Of a DNA stretch of 64,000 nucleotides, positions 26,525-34,365 are shown one piece after another; position 1 is the stretch's first letter, and every line of letters begins with the position of its first letter. Location of the stretch: NCBI RefSeq assembly GCF_032598785.1, contig NZ_CP102984.1; one strand, written 5' to 3'. The notes beneath the pieces are model-generated. The model was given only the letters and a program-made list of their open reading frames with translations, did not search any database and was not told where the DNA came from. Both the position numbers and the translations under genes were made by a program. The DNA comes from Terrisporobacter petrolearius. Its GTDB lineage: Bacteria > Bacillota > Clostridia > Peptostreptococcales > Peptostreptococcaceae.

Positions 26525-27571
26525 GTGAATTTAATAGAAAATATATCAAGAAATATTTATCCATTAGAAGAAAAATACATAAAGCAAGCAGAAGAAAGAT
26601 TGAATAGGCTTATAAAGCCAACAGGAAGTTTAGGTAAAATGGAAAATATTTGTGAGCAACTTGCAGGAATATATGGAAGAAAATATTTTGATACATCAAA
26701 AAAAGTAATAATAGCTTTTGGAGCAGACCATGGAGTTTATGAAGAAGGTGTAGCACCAGATCCTCAAAATATTACCATATTACAATTTCAAAATTTTCCT
26801 AAAAAAATAAATGGTGTTGGGACAATTTCAAAATTTGTAGGAGCTGATGTTTTAGCAGTTGATGTAGGGATAAATTGTGATGAAAAAATAGATGGAGTAA
26901 TTGATTATAAAATAAGAAAAGGCACATCTAACATGGCTAAAGGACCTGCTATGACGAGATCAGAAGCAGAAAAATGTATATCAATAGGGATAGAAATGGC
27001 AGAAAAGTGTATTCAAGATGATTATACTTTAATTGGGATAGGAGAGATGGGAATAGCTAATACTACTCCATCTACTGCCATAATTTCAGTTTTTGGAAAT
27101 TATGACCCACAAGAAATTACTGGTATAGGAGCTGGTCTAAAGAAAGAATTAATTGAACATAAAGCAGAAGTAATAAGAAGATCTATAGAGTTAAATAAAC
27201 CTAATCCTAAAGATGCAATAGATGTACTAGCTAAAGTGGGTGGATTTGAAATAGGTGCTATGGCAGGTGTAATCTTAGGATGTGCAGCTAATAGAATACC
27301 TATTGTGCTTGATGGATTTATATCTTATGCAGCAGCTTTATTAGCATATCATATTAATCCAAAAACAAAGTACTATATGATAGCTTCTCATTTATCAGCA
27401 GAACCAGGAACAAAAAAAGCCTTAGAGATTATGGGACTTCAACCATTTTTAAACATGGATATGAGACTAGGAGAAGGAAGTGGAGCAGCACTATCTTTTA
27501 ATATAATAGAAGCTGCAAATTACGTATATAAAAATATGGCAACATTTGATGAAATAGATATGGGAAGATAA
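26525..27571 (+). CDS. cobT: Nicotinate-nucleotide-dimethylbenzimidazole phosphoribosyltransferase
   Basis: CobT makes alpha-ribazole phosphate for the lower ligand of cobalamin. The protein (about 348 residues) shows the family segments LIKPTGSLGKMENI near the N-terminus, AFGADHGVYEEGV, GIGEMGIANTTPS and the C-terminal RLGEGSGAAL with the catalytic glutamate. GTG 26525 is preferred because it sits nine bases after GGGGG; the ATG at 26516 directly abuts that site. First gene of a cobT-cobU-cobS-cobC operon. No cobalamin riboswitch is visible upstream. Confidence 0.95.
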   Translation: MNLIENISRNIYPLEEKYIKQAEERLNRLIKPTGSLGKMENICEQLAGIYGRKYFDTSKKVIIAFGADHGVYEEGVAPDPQNITILQFQNFPKKINGVGTISKFVGADVLAVDVGINCDEKIDGVIDYKIRKGTSNMAKGPAMTRSEAEKCISIGIEMAEKCIQDDYTLIGIGEMGIANTTPSTAIISVFGNYDPQEITGIGAGLKKELIEHKAEVIRRSIELNKPNPKDAIDVLAKVGGFEIGAMAGVILGCAANRIPIVLDGFISYAAALLAYHINPKTKYYMIASHLSAEPGTKKALEIMGLQPFLNMDMRLGEGSGAALSFNIIEAANYVYKNMATFDEIDMGR

Positions 27572-27591
27572 ATATCTAAAGGAGAGCAATT

Positions 27592-28149
27592 ATGAGTAAT
27601 ATCATTTTAGTTACAGGTGGAGCAAGATCGGGGAAAAGTAGTTTTGCTGAATCGCTTTGTATAAAACAAAATAATAAAACAGCATACATTGCTACGTCAG
27701 TAGCATTTGATGATGAAATGAAAAATCGAGTTAAAAAACACCAGGAAAATAGGCCTAGAAGTTGGAAAACCTATGAAATATATAAGGATATATATTCCAT
27801 AGTAGAAGAATTGAATAAAAACCATGACACGGTAATAATGGACTGTGTAACTCTTATGGTAAATAACTTAATGTTTACTCATGGGATAGAAGTTGATGAA
27901 GCCACTTCAGAAGAATTAAATGAATTAGAAAATTATATAAGAGAACAAATAACTAAATTATTAGAAGCTGTTAAAAAAACAAACTTATATTTTGTAATAG
28001 TAACTAATGAAATTGGAATGGGAATTGTGCCAGAAAATAAATTATCTAGAATATATGGTGATTTTGTTGGAAGAGCAAATCAATTAATAGCTAGTTATAG
28101 CAATGAAGTTTACTTTGTTGTAAGTGGAATTCCTATGAAAGTGAAGTGA
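27592..28149 (+). CDS. cobU: Adenosylcobinamide kinase/guanylyltransferase
   Basis: Bifunctional enzyme that phosphorylates adenosylcobinamide and transfers GMP to it. The 185-residue protein has the P-loop GGARSGKS near the N-terminus, the histidine of the KKHQENRP segment that carries GMP, and the conserved TNEIGMGIVP motif. It lies 20 bases after cobT, and its stop is followed within six bases by cobS. Confidence 0.95.
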   Translation: MSNIILVTGGARSGKSSFAESLCIKQNNKTAYIATSVAFDDEMKNRVKKHQENRPRSWKTYEIYKDIYSIVEELNKNHDTVIMDCVTLMVNNLMFTHGIEVDEATSEELNELENYIREQITKLLEAVKKTNLYFVIVTNEIGMGIVPENKLSRIYGDFVGRANQLIASYSNEVYFVVSGIPMKVK

Positions 28150-28154
28150 TAATT

Positions 28155-28922
28155 ATGAAAAGATTTATAGGGTTATTACAGTTTATGACTAGAATACCTA
28201 TTAAAGCAGATATTGGATTTGATGAAGAGTTTCACAAATCCATAGTGTATTTTCCATTAGTAGGATTTGTAATAGGGTTGATTTCTTTTAGTATAGGAAG
28301 TTTGTCAATTCAAATATTTGATCCATTTATAACATCTATAATAATTGTAGCAGGTGAAGTTATTTTAACGGGTGGTCTACATATTGATGGCTTGGGAGAT
28401 ACATTTGATGCCATATATAGTAACAGAGATAAAGAGAGAATGTTGGAGATAATGAAGGATTCCAGATTGGGAACTAACTCTCTTCTAGCTATATTATTTT
28501 TAGTATTAATAAAAATAGGATTATTGAATTCTGCTATAAATAGCAACCTTATGTGCTTAGTTATATTTATGCCTATGATATCTCGTTTGGGAGTTATAGT
28601 TATGCTTTATAAAACTGTGACACCAAGAAAAGTAGGCATGGGAAATGTATTTATTGGTAAAGCAACTAAAGGTATGTTTATAACAGCAATATTATATACT
28701 GTTGCTATTCTTGTAGTTATTACTAAATTCTTATTTTTATCAACTACTTTAAATATAATAAAATTATTATTATCAATTGTGATAGTAATGTTATTTGATT
28801 ATTTATTTAAAAATCATATTTATAAGAAAATTGATGGTGTAACAGGAGATATATTGGGATGTACTATTGAGTTAGGAGAATTAATATTTTTATTATTTTC
28901 CTATATAGCTATTCTAATTTAA
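28155..28922 (+). CDS. cobS: Adenosylcobinamide-GDP ribazoletransferase (cobalamin synthase)
   Basis: Membrane enzyme joining adenosylcobinamide-GDP with alpha-ribazole to give adenosylcobalamin. The 255-residue protein starts with FIGLLQFMTRIPI, and carries the metal-binding GGLHIDGLGDTFDA motif and several membrane helices. ATG 28155 is preferred over an in-frame GTG nine bases upstream because of the standard N-terminus. Confidence 0.94.
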   Translation: MKRFIGLLQFMTRIPIKADIGFDEEFHKSIVYFPLVGFVIGLISFSIGSLSIQIFDPFITSIIIVAGEVILTGGLHIDGLGDTFDAIYSNRDKERMLEIMKDSRLGTNSLLAILFLVLIKIGLLNSAINSNLMCLVIFMPMISRLGVIVMLYKTVTPRKVGMGNVFIGKATKGMFITAILYTVAILVVITKFLFLSTTLNIIKLLLSIVIVMLFDYLFKNHIYKKIDGVTGDILGCTIELGELIFLLFSYIAILI

Positions 28923-28931
28923 GGTGATGAA

Positions 28932-29540
28932 ATGATAAAGTTAATTTTGGTAAGACATGGTATAACTGTTTGTAATGAAGGTGGAGCTTTGTCAGGATTT
29001 AAAGATAGTATATTAAGTGAAAAAGGAAGGTCACAAGCAAATAAGATTGCAGAGTATTTAAAAGATGAAGATATAGATAAAATATACACTACACCTTTGT
29101 CTAGAACAAAAGATACAATGAAAAAATTGGCTGAGATTAAAAACATTCAAACTGAAGAGACTAGTCTATTGAATGAAATAAATTTTGGTGACTTTGAGGG
29201 ACTATCATTTAAAGTAATTGAAGAAAAATATCCTGAAGAAGTTGAAAAAATGATAAAAGAAGGATTTGAATATAAGTATCCTAATGGTGAGAGCTTGAAA
29301 GATACCTTTACAAGAGTAAAAAATGAAATGAGTAAAATTATAAATGATAATGATAATTCAACAGTATTAATTTGCTCTCATGGAGGTACAATTAGGAATA
29401 TAATTTCTTATCTTATATGTAATGATTATAAATATCATTGGAATTTTAAAATAGATAATGGGTCTATAACAGAGATAGAAGTAGATAATAACTTTGCGGT
29501 AATTAATAAATTAAATGATACATCATATATGAATATGTAA
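28932..29540 (+). CDS. cobC: Histidine phosphatase, probable alpha-ribazole phosphatase
   Basis: A 202-residue phosphoglycerate-mutase-like phosphatase with the RHG catalytic motif (LVRHGIT, His9), second-half ICSHGGTIRN with the second catalytic histidine, and the GDFEG segment with the acid. In the cobTUS context it most likely removes phosphate from alpha-ribazole phosphate. The family is broad, so the specific substrate is inferred from position. It ends the operon, followed by a terminator. Confidence 0.87.
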   Translation: MIKLILVRHGITVCNEGGALSGFKDSILSEKGRSQANKIAEYLKDEDIDKIYTTPLSRTKDTMKKLAEIKNIQTEETSLLNEINFGDFEGLSFKVIEEKYPEEVEKMIKEGFEYKYPNGESLKDTFTRVKNEMSKIINDNDNSTVLICSHGGTIRNIISYLICNDYKYHWNFKIDNGSITEIEVDNNFAVINKLNDTSYMNM

Positions 29541-29547
29541 AATTAAG

Positions 29548-29585
29548 AAGAGAACCTAATTTGATAGTAGGTTCTCTTTATTATT
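29548..29585. terminator. Bidirectional terminator between cobC and 4hbD
   Basis: An 11-bp stem AAGAGAACCTA with TAGGTTCTCTT between two convergent genes, with T- and A-rich flanks. Confidence 0.87.
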
Positions 29586-30699
29586 AGTATAAAGATTTAT
29601 AAATATTATAAACAATATCTTTACTTAAGGGAGTGTAGGCATTTGCCATTAATCTACCTTGGTTAATAAGAACATTTTCAGTAAAAGATACTAAATCTTC
29701 CTCTGTGACACCATAGCCTTTTAAAGATTTCTTTGGAAGTATTTTATAAAGTAGATTATCCAATTCTTCAAAGACTTCTTTCTCAGAACAATTAAGAATT
29801 TCGGTTAAAATATTATTGAGTTTTTGGATTTTTCCACTTGGATTTAATTTTTCGTATGTTTTAAAAATTTCTGTAAAACAAACATAATTAGATTCTCCAT
29901 GAGGAACGTGGTAAATTGAACCTAAAGGATAACTCATTGCATGAACAGCTCCACAACCGGCATTACCAAAAGCTATACCAGCGTAAGTGCTAGCGATTAA
30001 GAAGTCATCTAGAAGATTATTCAAATGATCTCTTCCATTATCAACAATATTTTTAAATCCATTAATAATCATTTTTATAGCTTCTATAGAGTACATTTCT
30101 GTAAAAATAGAGGCTTTTGGAGATACAAAAGACTCGATTGCATGAATAAGAGCATCTATTGAGCTTGCAGCAAAAACTTTAAAAGGTAAAACCTTTAATA
30201 GCTCAGGGATTAACACTGCATAGTCTGCTAGAATTGAATCATGAGCAAGACCCAATTTGCTGTTTATAGAGTTTAAATGAAGTACAGATATATTAGTAAC
30301 CTCGCTACCAGTACCACAAGTCGTAGGAATAAGTATTAGTTCTTTATTTTTGACAGGTTCAAATTTCTTTTCAAATAAATCACAAACAGGTGAAAGTTTT
30401 TCTAAAGCAAAAAGTTTTGCAACATCTAAAATACTTCCTCCACCAATTCCTATAACTCTTTTATAATCAGTCTCTTTAACTTGAGCATATATTTTTTCAA
30501 CCATTATATCAGTAGGTTCTCCACTACCGAAGTCTCTTCTGTATACTACATTAGCATCTTCAATAAAATTTTCGAAAAATGGTTTGTAAATATATTCATT
30601 TGTTATTATTAAGTCATTTTTATTTATATTGAATTTTAAACAAAATTCTTCACACTTATTAAAAGTAAGTATTTCTGGAGATAATTTAAAGCTTTTCAT
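29584..30699 (-). CDS. 4hbD: NAD-dependent 4-hydroxybutyrate dehydrogenase, iron-dependent ADH family
   Basis: A 371-residue iron-type alcohol dehydrogenase. It has the NAD-binding GIGGGSILDVAK, the PTTCGTGSEVT motif and metal-binding histidines in SSIDALIHAIE and GNAGCGAVHAMSYPLG...HVPHGE. Length and the NYVCFTEIFKTY and C-terminal YNIYKSLY segments match the Clostridium kluyveri 4HbD that I remember, which reduces succinate semialdehyde to 4-hydroxybutyrate. Unlike the usual succinate or 4-aminobutyrate clusters, no sucD, cat1 or abfD is adjacent. The start follows AAAGGAT. Family certain, exact substrate probable. Confidence 0.85.
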   Translation of the reverse strand: MKSFKLSPEILTFNKCEEFCLKFNINKNDLIITNEYIYKPFFENFIEDANVVYRRDFGSGEPTDIMVEKIYAQVKETDYKRVIGIGGGSILDVAKLFALEKLSPVCDLFEKKFEPVKNKELILIPTTCGTGSEVTNISVLHLNSINSKLGLAHDSILADYAVLIPELLKVLPFKVFAASSIDALIHAIESFVSPKASIFTEMYSIEAIKMIINGFKNIVDNGRDHLNNLLDDFLIASTYAGIAFGNAGCGAVHAMSYPLGSIYHVPHGESNYVCFTEIFKTYEKLNPSGKIQKLNNILTEILNCSEKEVFEELDNLLYKILPKKSLKGYGVTEEDLVSFTENVLINQGRLMANAYTPLSKDIVYNIYKSLY

Positions 30700-30813
30700 A
30701 TGTAATCCTTTCTAATAATTCAATTTTTATTATGAATCGTATTATGATAATTATATCATAATATATTTAGTAGTATTATTTGTGAAAGATATGTGTAAAT
30801 AAAAAGTTAATTG

Positions 30814-30841
30814 TTGGGTTTTATAATTAATCAACTATAAT
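30814..30841 (+). promoter_or_regulatory. Possible promoter of leader or small RNA
   Basis: TTGGGT, 16 bases, TATAAT. A terminator follows about 50-95 bases downstream, before the next gene. Confidence 0.4.
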
Positions 30842-30888
30842 TATTGATTTGGTGGATAATTAAGAAATAGCAATATAAATATATAATT

Positions 30889-30936
30889 AAAGAGTTGAAA
30901 AAGATAAACCCAAAAATATCTTGCAACTCTTTTTTA
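30889..30936 (+). terminator. Intrinsic terminator upstream of the MoxR-like gene
   Basis: AAAGAGTTG pairs with CAACTCTTT and an inner AAGATA/TATCTT pairing extends the stem, followed by T6. No plus-strand gene precedes it, so it acts as an attenuator or ends a short RNA. Confidence 0.8.
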
Positions 30937-31051
30937 TTATTATTAAGTGCTAAAAATATTACTGAATTTTAAACAAATAGACTATACTTTTATTAAGTGT
31001 AAAATTAAAGGATATAATAATAAGAAGTATTACTTACAAAAGGAGATTATT

Positions 31052-31978
31052 ATGGATATAATAGAAAACTTAAGAATTCAAGGGGTAAGTGAGTCTCTTA
31101 TAGGGGATGTACAACATTTTAGAAAAGAATTTAAAGTTGATAAAGAAGTAGAGCACAGGGTTACAAAATCGCCGGCGTTTTATATTGGTGAAGATATTTT
31201 GTCCATGTGTATATCTGCTATTTTAGAAGAAGAAAATATATTATTATCTGGGCCTAAGGCTACGGGGAAAAACTTACTTTCGGATAATTTATCAGAGATA
31301 TTTGGAAGGCCTCAGTGGAACACTTCCTTCCATATAAACACAGATAGTTCATCACTAATTGGAACAGATACTTTTATAGATAATGAAGTGAAACTTAGAA
31401 GAGGATCTGTATATGAATGTGCCATTCATGGTGGATTTGGTGTTTTTGATGAAATAAATATGGCTAAAAATGACGCAATAGTTGTTGTTCATTCTGCACT
31501 AGATTACAGAAGAGTAATAGATGTACCAGGATATGAAAGAATAAACCTTCATCCAGCAACTAGATTTATAGGTACTATGAACTATGAATATGCAGGTACA
31601 AAAGAATTAAACGAGGCCTTAGTTTCTAGATTTTTAGTAATAGATATTCCAGCAGTAAATGAAGATAAATTAATGATGATTTTGAAAAGAGAATTTCCTT
31701 GTACTGATGAAGAAAAATTAAATCAATTTGCAGGAATTTTTTTAGATTTACAATTAAAATCTCAAAATGGAGAGATATCTACAAAGGCAATTGATTTAAG
31801 AGGATTAATAGGTGCTCTAAAAACTATTAAAAGAGGGCTTAGACCAACCCTTGCTATTAATATGGGTCTTACAGGAAAGACTTTTGATATTTATGAAAAA
31901 GAAATTGTGGATGATATTATTAGGACAAGAATACCAGAGAAATGGGAAAGTAAAGATATATTTCCTAAGTTAAAATAA
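31052..31978 (+). CDS. MoxR/CbbQ-family AAA+ ATPase
   Basis: A 308-residue AAA+ ATPase. The start is ATG 31052, after AAAGGAG; the frame is open upstream without a ribosome binding site. It has Walker A (GPKATGKN), Walker B (VFDEIN) and an arginine-finger region typical of MoxR-type proteins that work with a VWA partner (CbbQ/CbbO, NorQ/NorD, CobS/CobT). Such pairs insert metals or remodel enzymes. The partner gene follows after 18 bases. Target unknown; nearby cobalamin genes and riboswitch suggest a corrinoid link, but that is inference. Confidence 0.85.
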   Translation: MDIIENLRIQGVSESLIGDVQHFRKEFKVDKEVEHRVTKSPAFYIGEDILSMCISAILEEENILLSGPKATGKNLLSDNLSEIFGRPQWNTSFHINTDSSSLIGTDTFIDNEVKLRRGSVYECAIHGGFGVFDEINMAKNDAIVVVHSALDYRRVIDVPGYERINLHPATRFIGTMNYEYAGTKELNEALVSRFLVIDIPAVNEDKLMMILKREFPCTDEEKLNQFAGIFLDLQLKSQNGEISTKAIDLRGLIGALKTIKRGLRPTLAINMGLTGKTFDIYEKEIVDDIIRTRIPEKWESKDIFPKLK

Positions 31979-31996
31979 CCTGAAGTAGGTGATAAA

Positions 31997-33784
31997 ATGA
32001 GTGCAAATACTAATTGGATATATAATAACTACGAATTTGAAAATAGAGTAAATAATTTGGCATGGACAGTTTCTGGTATGTACGAGGAAGACATAGACTC
32101 AAGTGAAAAAGATTATTCATCCAAAGATGTTTCTTTGTATTTTGGTATAATCGCTGGAGCAAGAAGAAAGTACTTAGATTGGGATATAATCAAAAAATAT
32201 ATAATCAGTAGAATAAAAAAATCCTACGATAAAGATATTTTATACACTTTGATAGAACTTGTGCTTAATTCTGTAGTAGAAGATAAAGTAATAAATGAAA
32301 GACCAGGAGTTGAAGAAATAAGAAGTAAAGCATACAAAGACATTCTTGTTAATTATAGTAAAATTAACAAAGAAGATATATTACAGACATTAAGATATAC
32401 ATTTATTCTTCAAGCTATGAACAGACACCCTGCAGTGGATGGTTTGACAAGAAGAATAATGAAAGATATAAAATCTATTGATTGTAACGATGATTTGATG
32501 AATATCTTAAAAAGATTAGATGAAATTTATTTAACTTATTTTGAGTTTATAATAAACTCTCAAAGAGAAATTTCACAAGGAAATGAACAAGATATAAAAA
32601 ATGTAAATGTGGACTTTGATACTTTCTCAGATTTTATGTATGAGGAGTTATATATGGATGAGGAAATAGAAACCATAGAAAGTGAAATTAATAATATAAG
32701 TAATACCATGCTGGTTGAAAACTTAGGAGAAATGGGTAGTGGAGATCTAGGAAAATCCTCAAATAGAGTTATATATGTGGATGAAGTTATGGCTCAAAAA
32801 ATATATGATAAAGTAGAATATTACTATGGTAAAGCATTTCTAAGTGAAAGTGAAATAAGGAAAATTGAAACTAAACATTGTAGAGATGTTCATGAAGGGT
32901 GTAGGGTTCATTTTACGGATGGAGTATTACGTAGTGAATGTAACAATGTTTTTCAGTTAAAATATGTTACGAGACAAAAAGAAAACAATTTATACAAATA
33001 TAGAAATAATATTAAACTACATAAAAGAAGTATTAATAAATTAAAAGAAAGCATATCAAGAATATTAATAGAAGAAAGTGCTATTGATAGAATTTATTCC
33101 GACGGAGGAACTATTTGTGCCAATAGAGCTTGGAGAATAGGAAGAAGCAACAATTCAAAAGTTTTTTATAAGGATATAAGAAATGAAAAAGGAAAGTATG
33201 TTATAGATATATTACTTGATGCCAGTGGTTCACAAAGTAGAAACCAGTTTAATGTGGCAATACAGGCATATATAATTGCTACTGCTCTTACATCAGTTGG
33301 AATTCCCAACAGAGTTATGGGATATTTAAGTTTTTTAGATTATACTATATTAAAAAGATATAGAGATTATAATGATAATATTAATTCTTGTGAAAATATA
33401 TTTGAGTATTTTGCAGCAGGAAATAATAGAGATGGACTAGCAATAAAGGCAGCAAGTGATTCTTTATTAGAAAGAGAAGAAGAAAATAAAATACTTATAA
33501 TACTTAGTGATGGGAAACCCAATGATGTGAAAATAGGAAAAGATAGATCAAGAAGTTTAAGAGGAGAGGCTTCTTATAAAGGAATGATAGCAGTAAAAGA
33601 TACGGCTTTAGAAGTTCGAAAGGCGAGAAAACAGGGAATACTTGTATTAGGGGTTTTCACTGGGAAAGAAAAAGATTTAGAAGCAGAAAAAATAATTTAT
33701 GGTCAGGATTTTATTTACACTAAGGATATAGAAAGATTTTCTGATATAGTTGCTATGTATTTGAAAAAAATAATAAAAAATTAA
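31997..33784 (+). CDS. VWA-domain protein, partner of the MoxR-like ATPase
   Basis: A 595-residue cytoplasmic protein with a C-terminal von Willebrand A domain: the MIDAS metal-site motif is DASGS (in ILLDASGSQS), followed by a threonine region and LSDGKPND. The N-terminal 350 residues are helical and poorly conserved, like CbbO/NorD/CobT-type partners. It probably binds its substrate protein and is driven by the upstream ATPase. No export signal. The target protein is not evident. Confidence 0.82.
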   Translation: MSANTNWIYNNYEFENRVNNLAWTVSGMYEEDIDSSEKDYSSKDVSLYFGIIAGARRKYLDWDIIKKYIISRIKKSYDKDILYTLIELVLNSVVEDKVINERPGVEEIRSKAYKDILVNYSKINKEDILQTLRYTFILQAMNRHPAVDGLTRRIMKDIKSIDCNDDLMNILKRLDEIYLTYFEFIINSQREISQGNEQDIKNVNVDFDTFSDFMYEELYMDEEIETIESEINNISNTMLVENLGEMGSGDLGKSSNRVIYVDEVMAQKIYDKVEYYYGKAFLSESEIRKIETKHCRDVHEGCRVHFTDGVLRSECNNVFQLKYVTRQKENNLYKYRNNIKLHKRSINKLKESISRILIEESAIDRIYSDGGTICANRAWRIGRSNNSKVFYKDIRNEKGKYVIDILLDASGSQSRNQFNVAIQAYIIATALTSVGIPNRVMGYLSFLDYTILKRYRDYNDNINSCENIFEYFAAGNNRDGLAIKAASDSLLEREEENKILIILSDGKPNDVKIGKDRSRSLRGEASYKGMIAVKDTALEVRKARKQGILVLGVFTGKEKDLEAEKIIYGQDFIYTKDIERFSDIVAMYLKKIIKN

Positions 33785-33884
33785 GATATTTTAGCAAAAT
33801 ATGAAATAAAATAATTGTTAAAAATTAACAAATATTCTTTTGTATGTGCTATACTTATCTTAGTTAAAAAATTAAATTAATTAA

Positions 33885-34063
33885 AGTATTTTAGGTTCTT
33901 AAACTAAGATTAATAGGGAAAAAGGTGAGATACCTTTGCAGCCCCCGCTACTGTAATGTGGACGAAACTTTTAACCACTGTGGAAACATGGGAAGGGAAA
34001 GGAGTAGAATGAAGCAAAGCCAGGAGACCTGCCTACAATATAAAGTGATTTCTTCGGGGTAGG
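33885..34063 (+). ncRNA. Cobalamin (B12) riboswitch
   Basis: The core contains GCCCCCGCTACTGTAATG, CCACTGTG followed by GGGAAGG, and the B12 box AGCCAGGAGACCTGCC (34018-34033), all hallmarks of the cobalamin aptamer. An AT-rich hairpin and a strong terminator follow, forming the expression platform. No gene is directly behind it: a second terminator and then pcrA follow. A possible promoter (TTAACA at 33825, TATACT at 33850, 19-base spacer) and an inverted repeat TTGTTAA/TTAACAA (33815-33831) lie upstream. Confidence 0.93.
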
Positions 34064-34100
34064 AGAAATATCTTAATAAAAATTTTTATTTGAAGATATT

Positions 34101-34127
34101 GTGCCTAACTTGAAGTTAGGCACTTTT
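34101..34127 (+). terminator. Terminator of the cobalamin riboswitch
   Basis: GTGCCTAACT pairs with AGTTAGGCAC, with a T5 tail; expression platform of the riboswitch. Confidence 0.9.
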
Positions 34128-34205
34128 TAGTTCTTATGAACTTGAATAAGCCCTCAACCTATTTTATTTCAAAATAGTTTGAAAATAGAATAACCCTTAA
34201 CCTAT

Positions 34206-34241
34206 ACCTTAGGATTCTCCAAAATCCTAAGGTCTTTTTTT
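34206..34241 (+). terminator. Second terminator, no gene between the two
   Basis: ACCTTAGGATT pairs with AATCCTAAGGT around a 6-base loop, followed by T7. Only about 80 bases separate it from the first terminator; the longest ORF there has 13 codons (34137) and no ribosome binding site. Confidence 0.88.
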
Positions 34242-34365
34242 ATGATAATTTACAGGTTAAGTATTTTATATTTTATTCATGGGAATTATTATAGTATTAT
34301 GGAGTTTGAAGAAAAAATAGAATTAGATTAAAATATATTTATATGAGCATTATAGGAGGATAGAT

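Noticed and set aside
34101..34241. ANTAR-type dual hairpins controlled by the cobalamin riboswitch, as in the ethanolamine systems of Enterococcus and Listeria
   Set aside because: The two hairpins behind the riboswitch have loops (TGA and CTCCAA) that lack the A1 and G4 of the six-base ANTAR loop; they look like plain terminators.
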